The notes below the pieces were generated by a model. The model saw nothing but the letters and a program-made list of their open reading frames with translations, made no database searches and was not told the origin of the DNA. From contig SKKJ01000342.1 of the NCBI GenBank assembly GCA_007121575.1, forward strand, positions 1 through 5,850: a stretch of DNA of 5,850 nt, given 5' to 3'. Both the position numbers and the translations under genes were made by a program. This document shows positions 1-5,758 of this stretch, piece after piece. The stretch comes from Natronomonas sp. (GTDB lineage: Archaea; Halobacteriota; Halobacteria; Halobacteriales; Haloarculaceae). Numbering within the stretch: the first letter of the stretch is position 1; each line of letters opens with the position of its first letter.

Positions 1-660
1 CAGACGGACCCCACCGACGGTGGGTTGTTTGCCGAGCCACCGGGCTACTACGTCGCCGGATATATCGCCGTTGTCGTGCTCTTCACTCCGCTTTCTCGTA
101 TCGGAAGTGAAGTCGCCCGACACCGCGAAGGGAACCGTTTCGAAAAGCTTGCAACGACGCCGCTCTCTCGGGCCGAGTGGCTGTTTGCGCAGACGCTCGT
201 CAATATCGTCGTCATCGGACTCGCTTCACTGTTGATTCTCGGTCTGATAGTTTTGGCGACCGATGCCGTGTTCGTCGTTTCACCGCTTCTCGTCCCGTAC
301 CTCGTCTTCGGTGTTGCACTCTTCTGTGGTCTCGGTGCCGTGTTGGGTCGCATCGCCGACTCACAAGACGGCGTCATCGCCGCATCCAACGGCGTCGCGA
401 TCCCGCTTTTGTTCCTCTCTGAAACCTTCGTCACACCGGATATGCTCCCGTCGTGGTTCGTCCCGCTGCTCGAACTGTCGCCGTTGACGTATTTCGCTCG
501 CGGGCTTCGGGCCGCGACGTACGAACCTGCCGCTTCAGCTATGAACTCCCCACAGACCGGGTTTGTCGGCTCCGATCCGCTGTTGAATCTCGCTGTCCTC
601 ACCGCTCTCGCGATCGCGTTCTTCGCTGCCGGCGCGTATGCGATCCCACGGACGGATTGA
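1..660 (+). CDS. ABC-2 type transporter permease, C-terminal part (5' end outside window)
   Basis: This is the membrane subunit of an ABC transporter. Such permeases pair with a separate ATPase in the cytoplasmic membrane and usually export lipids, drugs or other small molecules. The frame is open from the first base (219 visible residues), so the TTG at 25 is an internal Leu codon and the true start lies upstream. Hydrophobic segments lie at visible residues about 17-35, 65-88, 93-118, 124-142 and 195-214. Two patches typical of ABC2_membrane proteins are present: EKLATTPLSRAEWL at 48-61, the cytoplasmic loop that usually reads 'tP.sr.ew', and LSPLTYFARGLR at 159-170, near the end of the domain. 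The protein ends normally at TGA 658-660. An ATPase gene is expected just upstream but is not visible. The substrate is unknown. Permeases of this kind are found near oxidase assembly genes in some haloarchaea, and a DUF420 gene lies 1.7 kb downstream, but that link is inference. Confidence 0.88.
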   Translation, partial: QTDPTDGGLFAEPPGYYVAGYIAVVVLFTPLSRIGSEVARHREGNRFEKLATTPLSRAEWLFAQTLVNIVVIGLASLLILGLIVLATDAVFVVSPLLVPYLVFGVALFCGLGAVLGRIADSQDGVIAASNGVAIPLLFLSETFVTPDMLPSWFVPLLELSPLTYFARGLRAATYEPAASAMNSPQTGFVGSDPLLNLAVLTALAIAFFAAGAYAIPRTD

Positions 661-743
661 AACATATCGTCCGCCTGTTTCGTCTCGATTGGCGTTTGAG
701 TGGACCGTTTCGACCTTCCGATCGCTGTCACTCGCTCTTTCGA
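661..743. other. Convergent intergenic spacer
   Basis: These 83 bases separate the stop codons of the permease (+) and the hydroxyacyl-CoA dehydrogenase (-). Short pyrimidine-rich runs occur (TTTCG and CTTTCG types), but there is no clear hairpin with a T-tract for either strand. Archaeal termination can depend on short T-runs alone, so transcripts from both sides probably end or overlap here. No gene is seen. Confidence 0.5.
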
Positions 744-1700
744 TCAGACGTCCTCTCGCCCTCGCGTTTTCTCGCGTGCGCGCTGAATCGCCGAAACACG
801 TTTGTCTCGGCGTTCGATCGCTTCGGCGAGCGATTCTTCGTATTCGTGAAAGCCGGCCCCTGCTGCGACACCAGTTCGGCCGTCCGCGATCCGCTCTTCG
901 AACATCGGTCCCGGTTCCGTCGCGTTTGACAAATGCGGCATGATATTCTCTCCGACGTCTTGGAACAGGTCCACCCCCGAGATATCGGCCGTCTCGAACG
1001 GACCGACGGCCGCGGTTCGGAGTGCGTACCCGTCTCTGACGGCTCGGTCGACGTCTTCGATGGACGCGATCCCTTCCTCGACGATATGTGCACACTCTCG
1101 CATTACTGCGAACTGGATGCGGTTCCAGACGAACCCCGGCACGTCACGCTCGACGACGATCGGATTCCGTCCGACGCTTTCGACGTATTCGACCGTCCGT
1201 TCGACGGTTTCCGTGGACGTTTTCTCGCCGCGTACGACTTCGACGAGCGGGAGCAAATACGGCGGATTCCACCAGTGACAGCCGACGACACGTTCCGGCT
1301 CTGGAACGAACTCGCCGAGCTCTGTGATCGGAATGCCGGACGTGTTGGAGGATAAGATCGCATCGGCCGGTGCCGCATCGAAGACCGTCTCGAACACGGT
1401 TCGTTTGACCTCTCGGTTTTCGGAGACCGTCTCGATCACGAGATCCGTTTCGGAAACGCCTGCGGCCGTATCGAGCGTATAGTCGATCAGCTCTCGGATT
1501 TCGCTCGGATCTTCCGACAGCATCCCTTCGCGTTGTAAAAACCCGAGCGCGTCGGTGATCGTTTCTCGAGCCGTCTCGAGATTCGACTCGCGATGATCGA
1601 TCACCGTTGCAGCGGTCCCATACCGAGCGAACTGGACCGCGAGTCCCGTCCCCATGTTCCCTGCACCGATTATCGCGACGTGTGATGGTGGATTTGCCAT
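744..1700 (-). CDS. 3-hydroxyacyl-CoA dehydrogenase family protein (HWWNPP type)
   Basis: Cytoplasmic NAD-dependent dehydrogenase of 318 residues that oxidises a 3-hydroxy group, in the classic case 3-hydroxyacyl-CoA to 3-ketoacyl-CoA in beta-oxidation. The N-terminal Rossmann domain carries GAGNMG at 12-17 and an acidic Asp35 after the second strand (VIDHRE), which favours NAD over NADP. Active-site landmarks are SSNTSG at 117-122, His142 within HWWNPP (142-147), Glu154 in PLVEVV and Asn193 in GFVWNR. The His-Glu pair and the Asn match the family's catalytic set. The C-terminal helical domain contains GPFETAD (233-239). Single-domain members are usually about 280-300 residues; this one has a charged tail after about 290. 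The HWWNPP form differs from the HFFNPP of classical 3-hydroxybutyryl-CoA dehydrogenase, so the substrate may not be a simple acyl-CoA. The ATG at 1698-1700 fits a TATA-like box 24-31 bases upstream, implying a leaderless mRNA. No partner thiolase or acyl-CoA gene is adjacent. Confidence 0.9.
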   Translation of the reverse strand: MANPPSHVAIIGAGNMGTGLAVQFARYGTAATVIDHRESNLETARETITDALGFLQREGMLSEDPSEIRELIDYTLDTAAGVSETDLVIETVSENREVKRTVFETVFDAAPADAILSSNTSGIPITELGEFVPEPERVVGCHWWNPPYLLPLVEVVRGEKTSTETVERTVEYVESVGRNPIVVERDVPGFVWNRIQFAVMRECAHIVEEGIASIEDVDRAVRDGYALRTAAVGPFETADISGVDLFQDVGENIMPHLSNATEPGPMFEERIADGRTGVAAGAGFHEYEESLAEAIERRDKRVSAIQRAREKTRGREDV

Positions 1701-1723
1701 GCCACCGTCTGTGGGAGTGTGAG

Positions 1724-1731
1724 TATTAAAA
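1724..1731 (-). promoter_or_regulatory. TATA-like box of the hydroxyacyl-CoA dehydrogenase gene
   Basis: Read on the minus strand the box is TTTTAATA, the most AT-rich stretch between the two genes. Its centre is about 27 bases upstream of the ATG at 1700, the spacing expected when archaeal transcription starts at or next to the start codon. No Shine-Dalgarno site lies between box and ATG. This agrees with a leaderless transcript and supports the chosen start. Confidence 0.6.
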
Positions 1732-1968
1732 CTATGGACAGACCACCGTGCTGTGCGTGATTTTCGTCATCGTTGATTTCGAAGTCTATGACGAGTCAGA
1801 TATCATCCAGCTGGACGCGTCCGATGGGGGTTCGGCGATGCTCTACAGAGCGAAATCCATCGGAGAAAACGACGATTGCGACGACCACTGGTCACGGTCT
1901 GTTCTATTTAGCGTCGTCACTCACATCGATCATCGATCGAGCGTTCAAATACAGTGGGCGAATCCGTG
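1732..1968. other. Spacer between dehydrogenase promoter and VOC gene, no confident gene
   Basis: This stretch holds no gene I can support. A perfect 6-base inverted repeat with a 3-base loop (TCGATC, ATC, GATCGA) at 1926-1940 lies 29-43 bases past the stop of the VOC gene. It has no T-run after it, so it is at best a weak terminator. A TATA-like CTATTTAG at 1904-1911 reads about equally well on both strands. A plus-strand frame opens at GTG 1748 and is acidic at first, but it runs straight into the antisense of the VOC gene and resembles no family I know. Confidence 0.45.
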
Positions 1969-2343
1969 TTATGATTTGTCTTCGACGAGCTCGACGACGT
2001 ATCCGTCCGGTCCTTCGATGAAGGACACCCGAGCGCCAGCCGCCTCCACGGTCAGCGGCCCATCGACGACTTCACAGCCGGTTTCTTCGACCATACGGGT
2101 TGTCTCGGCGTCGACATCGTCGACCGACACAGCGATGTGATCGATCGTTTCGCGATCCGGGTTCGGCTCGTCGTGATCGTCCGAATACCGGAGCTGGATT
2201 TCGCCGTTTTCGCCGCCAACATAGACGTTCGTGATTCCGTCGAGCGTGAACGACCAGTTCTCTTCGAGTCCGAGTCCGTCGACGAAAAACGCTCGTGCGT
2301 TATCGAGGTCCGATACCCAAATCGCGGTGTGTATGACATCCAT
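1969..2343 (-). CDS. VOC superfamily (glyoxalase I-like) metalloprotein
   Basis: Small cytoplasmic protein of the vicinal oxygen chelate superfamily, which includes glyoxalase I, ring-cleaving dioxygenases and antibiotic-resistance proteins. From the ATG at 2343 it is 124 residues, the usual size for a single two-repeat VOC protein. The four metal-ligand positions look intact: His5 (VIHTAI), Glu48 (GEIQLRY), His69 (IDHIAVSV) and Glu118 (YVVELVE). The ending GPDGYVVELVE is the family's typical last strand. The closest general match is lactoylglutathione lyase-like, but haloarchaea generally use gamma-glutamylcysteine rather than glutathione, so the substrate is open. An upstream in-frame GTG at 2349 would add two residues (126 total). 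I prefer ATG 2343 because a TTTTAAAA box is centred about 27 bases upstream of it, as for a leaderless gene. The gene lies 268 bases upstream of the dehydrogenase start and probably has its own transcript. Confidence 0.87.
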   Translation of the reverse strand: MDVIHTAIWVSDLDNARAFFVDGLGLEENWSFTLDGITNVYVGGENGEIQLRYSDDHDEPNPDRETIDHIAVSVDDVDAETTRMVEETGCEVVDGPLTVEAAGARVSFIEGPDGYVVELVEDKS

Positions 2344-2365
2344 ACTCACTAATCGATGCTGACCC

Positions 2366-2373
2366 TTTTAAAA
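2366..2373 (-). promoter_or_regulatory. TATA box of the VOC gene, preceded by a purine-rich BRE-like stretch
   Basis: TTTTAAAA (self-complementary) is centred about 27 bases from the ATG at 2343 and about 20 from the alternative GTG at 2349. On the minus strand it is directly preceded by the purine-rich AAGAGG, as expected for a TFB recognition element. It lies in the 47 bases between the stop of the DUF420 gene and the VOC start, so the VOC gene probably has its own promoter rather than depending on DUF420 transcription. Confidence 0.65.
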
Positions 2374-2390
2374 CCTCTTGCCTCGATTGC

Positions 2391-2990
2391 TCATGCCATC
2401 CCTCGAACGAATTCGATCTGTTCGGGTCCGTAGTAGAACGTGAGCATGAGGTATGCGACGATACCCAATATGAGACTGACGAGCCACGTCGTCACGGCGA
2501 TTCGCCCGACTCGCGCGTGTGCGGTCTGTTTCAGCTCGGCGGGGGTTCGCGTCAGACCGAGGGTGATCGCATACAGGACAAAGGGGACTGCAACGACCGA
2601 CAAGAAGATGTGAATACCGAGCATACTGAGATAGAGCGTTCGAAGCGGCGCTCCGGCGAGGACCTCTTTTCGGCCACCTCCACCCGTCTTCAGTAGGTAC
2701 ATCACGAGGAAGACGAGGATCAACACGAACGCGGCGATCATCGCGGCGCGGTGCTTTTCGATCTGATTCGATCGGATCCAGTAGATTCCGGCGATGAGAC
2801 ACGCGATCGTCGCCGCGTTGACGATCGCGATCGCGTGCGCTAACAGATCGACCGTCGATTCGGATATCTCTGGATAAACCCCTGTATCCGCATAGAGCGT
2901 TCCGATAACGACGACGTAGCCGACGAGTGTCAAGACGGCCGCGAAACTGCGAGGGTGTTCTCGAACCACGCCACCGCGTGCTGTAGACAT
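2391..2990 (-). CDS. DUF420 family membrane protein (CtaM/YozB-like)
   Basis: Integral membrane protein of 199 residues with five likely transmembrane helices at about 15-34, 47-72, 82-101, 117-146 and 163-186, the size and layout of DUF420 proteins. Polar residues lie at helix ends in the pattern of the family: His52 (LLAHAIAIVNA), His80 in EKHRAAM, His127 (LGIHIFLSV) and His158 (AHARVGRIA). These could bind copper or haem, though that is inference. Bacterial relatives (CtaM in Staphylococcus, YozB in Bacillus) are needed for active haem-copper terminal oxidases, so a role in oxidase assembly is the best guess. No oxidase subunit gene is visible here. A loop at 102-109 is rich in Gly and basic residues (TGGGGRKE). 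The start is ATG 2988-2990; an in-frame TAA lies two codons upstream, so no earlier start is possible. The gene diverges from the glycosyltransferase operon. Confidence 0.85.
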   Translation of the reverse strand: MSTARGGVVREHPRSFAAVLTLVGYVVVIGTLYADTGVYPEISESTVDLLAHAIAIVNAATIACLIAGIYWIRSNQIEKHRAAMIAAFVLILVFLVMYLLKTGGGGRKEVLAGAPLRTLYLSMLGIHIFLSVVAVPFVLYAITLGLTRTPAELKQTAHARVGRIAVTTWLVSLILGIVAYLMLTFYYGPEQIEFVRGMA

Positions 2991-3126
2991 GGCTTATCGT
3001 TCGGCTTCCTCCACAAAGGTCGCTTCGTTTCCCCACGCATAATGATGCTTTCTAGCGACTGCCGTTCGGTATTCGCTCTATTTCACTCCGGTGATTTATG
3101 ACCGGTACCGAACAACGTCGAGATGC
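2991..3126. promoter_or_regulatory. Divergent promoter region between DUF420 and the glycosyltransferase operon
   Basis: These 136 bases separate two outward-facing starts and must hold both promoters. For the minus strand, CATTATG (3037-3043) could serve as a weak TATA element. It would start transcription near 3014 and leave a short leader with GGAGGAA at 3006-3012, about 15 bases from the DUF420 ATG, which is too far for a normal Shine-Dalgarno site. For the plus strand, ATTTATG at 3094-3100 is the best candidate. I see no clear operator repeat. Confidence 0.45.
3094..3100 (+). promoter_or_regulatory. TATA-like element of the glycosyltransferase operon
   Basis: ATTTATG is centred about 30 bases upstream of the GTG at 3127. 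This is close to the spacing of a leaderless archaeal gene and would place the transcription start at or just before the GTG. It overlaps the extra codons of the longer open frame (GTG 3091), which argues against that longer start. The match to a consensus TATA box is only fair. Confidence 0.4.
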
Positions 3127-4194
3127 GTGCGAATCCTCAACTATCTCGAACTCGCCGATCGGATTCAACGAAGCGGCATCGGCACCGCCGTTAGAAACCA
3201 GCGAAAAGCGCTTGCTGACAGCGAGCACCGTCTTGTAACGTCACCGTGGGCTGGCGGGTCACCCGCGACGGCGGGGCTCAAACGGCTGGTCGGTGATCCC
3301 GCCTTCGAATCGTACGATCTCGCTCACTGCAACCTCATCGGACCCGGAACAGTTACCGTCGCCGAACACGCTGTGCGCACCGATCTCCCGTTGGTACTCC
3401 ACGCACACGTCACCCGAGAGGATTTCGCCGGAAGTTTCCGTGGCTCGGCGACCGTTGGCCCCATACTCGAACGGTATCTTCGTTGGCTCTATTCGCGGGC
3501 CGATCTGGTGCTCTGTCCGAGCGAGTACACGAGATCGACCCTTTCTACGTACCCGATCACCGCACCGGTTCGCTCGATCACGAACGGCGTCGATATCGAT
3601 ACGCTCGCGGGGTATGAGTCGTTACGCGATTCGTCTCGCCGACGATTCGATCTCGATGGACTCGTCGTGTTCGCGGTCGGGAACGTCTTCGAACGAAAAG
3701 GCGTTTCGGCGTTCTGTCGGCTCGCGGCACGAACCGATTACGAGTTCGTTTGGTTCGGCCCGTATGACACCGGGCCGCACGCGTCACCGACGGTCCGGCG
3801 GCTCGTCCGTTCGCCACCGGATAACGTCACGTTCACCGGATGGATCGATGATATTCGTGAGGCATACGCTGCGGGTGACGTCTATCTCTTCCCGACGAAC
3901 GTGGAAAATCAGGGGATCGCCGTGTTGGAAGCGATGGCCTGCGGGGCCGCGGTCGTTCTTCGAAAGATCCCGGTGTTCGAGGAGCTCTATACGGATGGTG
4001 AGGACTGTCTCTTGTGCGAAACGCTCTCGGAGTTCGAGACCGCACTCGAACGACTCGCGGCCGATCCACTCCTTCGAGAGCGCCTCGGCGAGAACGCGAA
4101 AGAAACCGCGCGTCGACACGACCTCGATCGTGTTCGGACCGAACTGCTTGACGCCTACGAGATGGCGACGAATCGGCAAGCCACAACCGATTAA
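3127..4194 (+). CDS. GT4-type glycosyltransferase (GT-B fold), first gene of pair
   Basis: Retaining GT-B glycosyltransferase of 355 residues, probably acting at the inner face of the membrane from a nucleotide sugar. The N-terminal acceptor domain begins MRILNYLELADR with the loop SGIGTAV (16-22) and has HAH at 92-94. The C-terminal donor domain has SITNGVDID (150-158), the strand AVGNVFERKG (183-192, with Arg190 and Lys191) and the EX7E motif at Glu260 and Glu268. The EX7E reads ENQGIAVLE, with Gly-Ile where many relatives have Phe-Gly. The sequence from RKIPVFEELYTDGED (279-293) onward resembles bacterial glycolipid and polyprenyl-linked GT4 enzymes. There is no signal peptide or transmembrane helix. 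I start at GTG 3127 and not GTG 3091: the family typically begins at MR.LNYLE, and the 12 extra residues (MIYDRYRTTSRC) are basic and unlike the rest. The second glycosyltransferase follows after 24 bases with no Shine-Dalgarno site. Sugar and acceptor are unknown. Confidence 0.88.
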   Translation: MRILNYLELADRIQRSGIGTAVRNQRKALADSEHRLVTSPWAGGSPATAGLKRLVGDPAFESYDLAHCNLIGPGTVTVAEHAVRTDLPLVLHAHVTREDFAGSFRGSATVGPILERYLRWLYSRADLVLCPSEYTRSTLSTYPITAPVRSITNGVDIDTLAGYESLRDSSRRRFDLDGLVVFAVGNVFERKGVSAFCRLAARTDYEFVWFGPYDTGPHASPTVRRLVRSPPDNVTFTGWIDDIREAYAAGDVYLFPTNVENQGIAVLEAMACGAAVVLRKIPVFEELYTDGEDCLLCETLSEFETALERLAADPLLRERLGENAKETARRHDLDRVRTELLDAYEMATNRQATTD

Positions 4195-4218
4195 TCCTCC
4201 CTCACCGAAGCCGCTGGC

Positions 4219-5325
4219 ATGCGGACTGTCGCGACGTTTACCGATACGTATCTCCCCACCGTCAACGGGGTGAGTTACACCGTTCATACGTGGCGACGGC
4301 GATGGAAGCAACGCGGCGGTCGAATGCCGCTCGTCTATCCTGCAGCACGCGAGTATACCCCGGAGCGCCGGGAGTATCCGGTCGCGAGCGCACCGTTTCC
4401 GTTCTACCGCGGATTTCGGTTTGCCCGGCCAACGGTGCCGAACGGTCTTCGCGAGCTTCACCTCGACGTAGTTCACACGCACACACCGTTCACGCTCGGG
4501 CTTGCCGGAAAACGACTCGCTTCGATCGTTAACGCGCCCCTCGTCGCGTCGTATCACACACCTGCCGGAGCGTATGCAGAGTACCTCTGTGAGACGTTCG
4601 AAGGGACGATTCAGCGCGTCGCCGATCGATACGAACGGTGGTACTTCGAGGCCGCAGACGCGATTATCGCACCCTCTGAAACCGCTGCACAATCACTTGA
4701 CGTGAACGAAACGCCGGTTTACGTCGTTTCGAACGGTGTCGATACCGATCGATTTTCGCCCGCGTCCGAGGCGGCTATCGAGACGTTCCGTGAACGGTAT
4801 GATCTTCCGGACGGGCCGCTCGTCGGCTATACCGGTCGCCATGGGTACGAAAAGCGACTACATGATGTTCTCGACGCAACGGAAGCGCTCGATGTGGCTG
4901 TCGTTCTCGCTGGAGATGGCCCCGCTCGTCCCGCACTCGAACGCCGCGCGGCAGCACGAGAAGACGTCTATTTCCTCGGCTTTCTCGATCGGGAGATGCT
5001 TTCAACGTTTTATACCGCTCTCGATGCCTTCGTGTTCCCGAGTCCCGTCGAAACGCAGGGTCTCGTCGCACTTGAGGCGATCGCGTGTGGGACGCCTGTC
5101 GTGGCCGCCGCCGCCGGAGGGCTCACGGAAGCAGTCACCGAAGACGAGACCGGTACACACTTTCCACCCGGTGACATCGATGCGCTCAGAGCAGCTATCA
5201 GCGACACGCTCGATAAAACCGACCAACTTCCCAGAGGTCTCACAGCCCAGCGACGACAGTTGAGCGTCGAACGGTCGATGGATGCGCTCGAAGGCGTCTA
5301 CGATTCCGTTCTCGGAAACGGGTGA
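4219..5325 (+). CDS. GT4-type glycosyltransferase (MGS/PimB-like), second gene of pair
   Basis: Retaining GT-B glycosyltransferase of 368 residues. The start TFTDTYLPTVNGVSYTV (6-22) is the signature opening of the group that includes diacylglycerol glucosyltransferases, sulfoquinovosyl (SQD2-like) and PimB-like mannosyltransferases; Gly17 lies in the loop that contacts the donor phosphates. Further landmarks are VVHTHTP (84-90), SYHTPAG (111-117), SNGVDTDRF (171-179), GRHGYEKRL (206-214, with Arg207 and Lys212), AGDGP (231-235) and the EX7E pair Glu278 and Glu286 in ETQGLVALE. It has no transmembrane segment; such enzymes bind the membrane surface. ATG 4219 is the first start and gives the full family N-terminus. 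It lies 24 bases after the first glycosyltransferase, so the two are probably co-transcribed and may add successive sugars to one acceptor. Its stop is 4 bases from that of ribL on the other strand. Lipid (archaeol) as acceptor is inference. Confidence 0.9.
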   Translation: MRTVATFTDTYLPTVNGVSYTVHTWRRRWKQRGGRMPLVYPAAREYTPERREYPVASAPFPFYRGFRFARPTVPNGLRELHLDVVHTHTPFTLGLAGKRLASIVNAPLVASYHTPAGAYAEYLCETFEGTIQRVADRYERWYFEAADAIIAPSETAAQSLDVNETPVYVVSNGVDTDRFSPASEAAIETFRERYDLPDGPLVGYTGRHGYEKRLHDVLDATEALDVAVVLAGDGPARPALERRAAAREDVYFLGFLDREMLSTFYTALDAFVFPSPVETQGLVALEAIACGTPVVAAAAGGLTEAVTEDETGTHFPPGDIDALRAAISDTLDKTDQLPRGLTAQRRQLSVERSMDALEGVYDSVLGNG

Positions 5326-5329
5326 GTGA

Positions 5330-5758
5330 TTAACAACGCCGCTCACAGATTCGATCGATAATCCGTCCCGTCGAGAGTATCTCGTCGTCGGTTTTCGGCG
5401 TCCGTGCCGAGGCACGGGCGATCTCGCATTCGATCCCTTCTGTGGCCAATTGCTCGGACAACCGCTCTTCGTCGTGGTATTGGTCGTGTCCGAGTACGAT
5501 CACGTCCGGATCGATCTCGCGTATCGGGACGAAAAAATCCTCTGTGTGACCGAGAACCGCCTCATCGACCGGATCGAGGGCCGCGACCATTTCCCGTCGT
5601 TGGCGGTCGGGGACGATCGGCTTCGCTTTGTGCGTAACGTTTTCGCTGCGAGCGATGATGACGGAGAGTCGGTCACCCATCGCCTTTGCATCCGATAGAT
5701 ACTGTAGGTGCCCGGGGTGAAGTAGATCGAACGTTCCTTGTGCGACGACCCGTCTCAT
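5330..5758 (-). CDS. ribL: FAD synthase RibL (archaeal FMN adenylyltransferase)
   Basis: Cytoplasmic nucleotidyltransferase of 142 residues that joins FMN and ATP into FAD and pyrophosphate, the last step of flavin cofactor synthesis. It follows the glycerol-3-phosphate cytidylyltransferase-like fold. [10 protein letters not shown] at 8-17 holds the nucleotide-binding HxGH (14-17), followed by [14 protein letters not shown] (90-93) and STGRII (129-134) are the later family signatures. Cys138 and Cys142 at the C-terminus correspond to the conserved cysteines reported to make RibL of Methanocaldococcus (MJ1179) air-sensitive. Length and order match archaeal RibL, not the bifunctional bacterial RibF. 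The alternative is a glycerol-3-phosphate or ethanolamine-phosphate cytidylyltransferase, but the C-terminal Cys tail favours RibL. ATG 5758 overlaps the upstream stop in ATGA, so translation is probably coupled and the gene is transcribed with the gene to its right. Confidence 0.88.
   Translation of the reverse strand: MRRVVAQGTFDLLHPGHLQYLSDAKAMGDRLSVIIARSENVTHKAKPIVPDRQRREMVAALDPVDEAVLGHTEDFFVPIREIDPDVIVLGHDQYHDEERLSEQLATEGIECEIARASARTPKTDDEILSTGRIIDRICERRC

Noticed and set aside
10..30. GC-rich hairpin CCCACC-GAC-GGTGGG followed by T-rich bases, terminator-like
   Set aside because: It lies inside the open reading frame of the permease, has only six base pairs and a 3-base loop, and nothing shows that transcription ends there.
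48..731. Long minus-strand open frame (227 codons) opposite the ABC permease
   Set aside because: It is antisense to a clear multi-helix permease frame, is rich in Ser, Arg, Thr and Pro without domain features, and its basic composition does not fit a haloarchaeal protein.
933..1355. Acidic plus-strand frame (140 codons) inside the dehydrogenase gene
   Set aside because: It looks haloarchaeal because GTC/GAC codons mirror into GAC/GTC on the other strand. It overlaps the catalytic core of a gene with all expected motifs, has no promoter, and shows no recognisable family.
1926..1940. Hairpin TCGATC-ATC-GATCGA after the VOC gene as a terminator
   Set aside because: The stem is short, there is no T-run on the minus-strand downstream side, and GATC/CGATCG words are frequent throughout the window, so chance is likely. 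It is mentioned only within the spacer entry.
1748..2140. Plus-strand frame of 130 codons across the spacer and the VOC gene
   Set aside because: Its second half is antisense to the VOC coding region and becomes Ser/Thr-rich. The first part is kept only as a low-interest observation, not as a gene.
2822..2833. 12-base palindrome CGATCGCGATCG in the DUF420 gene
   Set aside because: It arises from consecutive Ala-Ile-Ala-Ile codons in a transmembrane helix and has no positional sign of regulation.
3293..4273. Plus-strand frame of 326 codons within the first glycosyltransferase
   Set aside because: It is an Arg/Ser-rich shadow in another frame of a gene with intact donor-domain motifs.
3784..4692. 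Minus-strand frame of 302 codons opposite both glycosyltransferases
   Set aside because: It spans the junction of two well-supported genes in antisense, has a high Arg/Cys content, and no motif or promoter.
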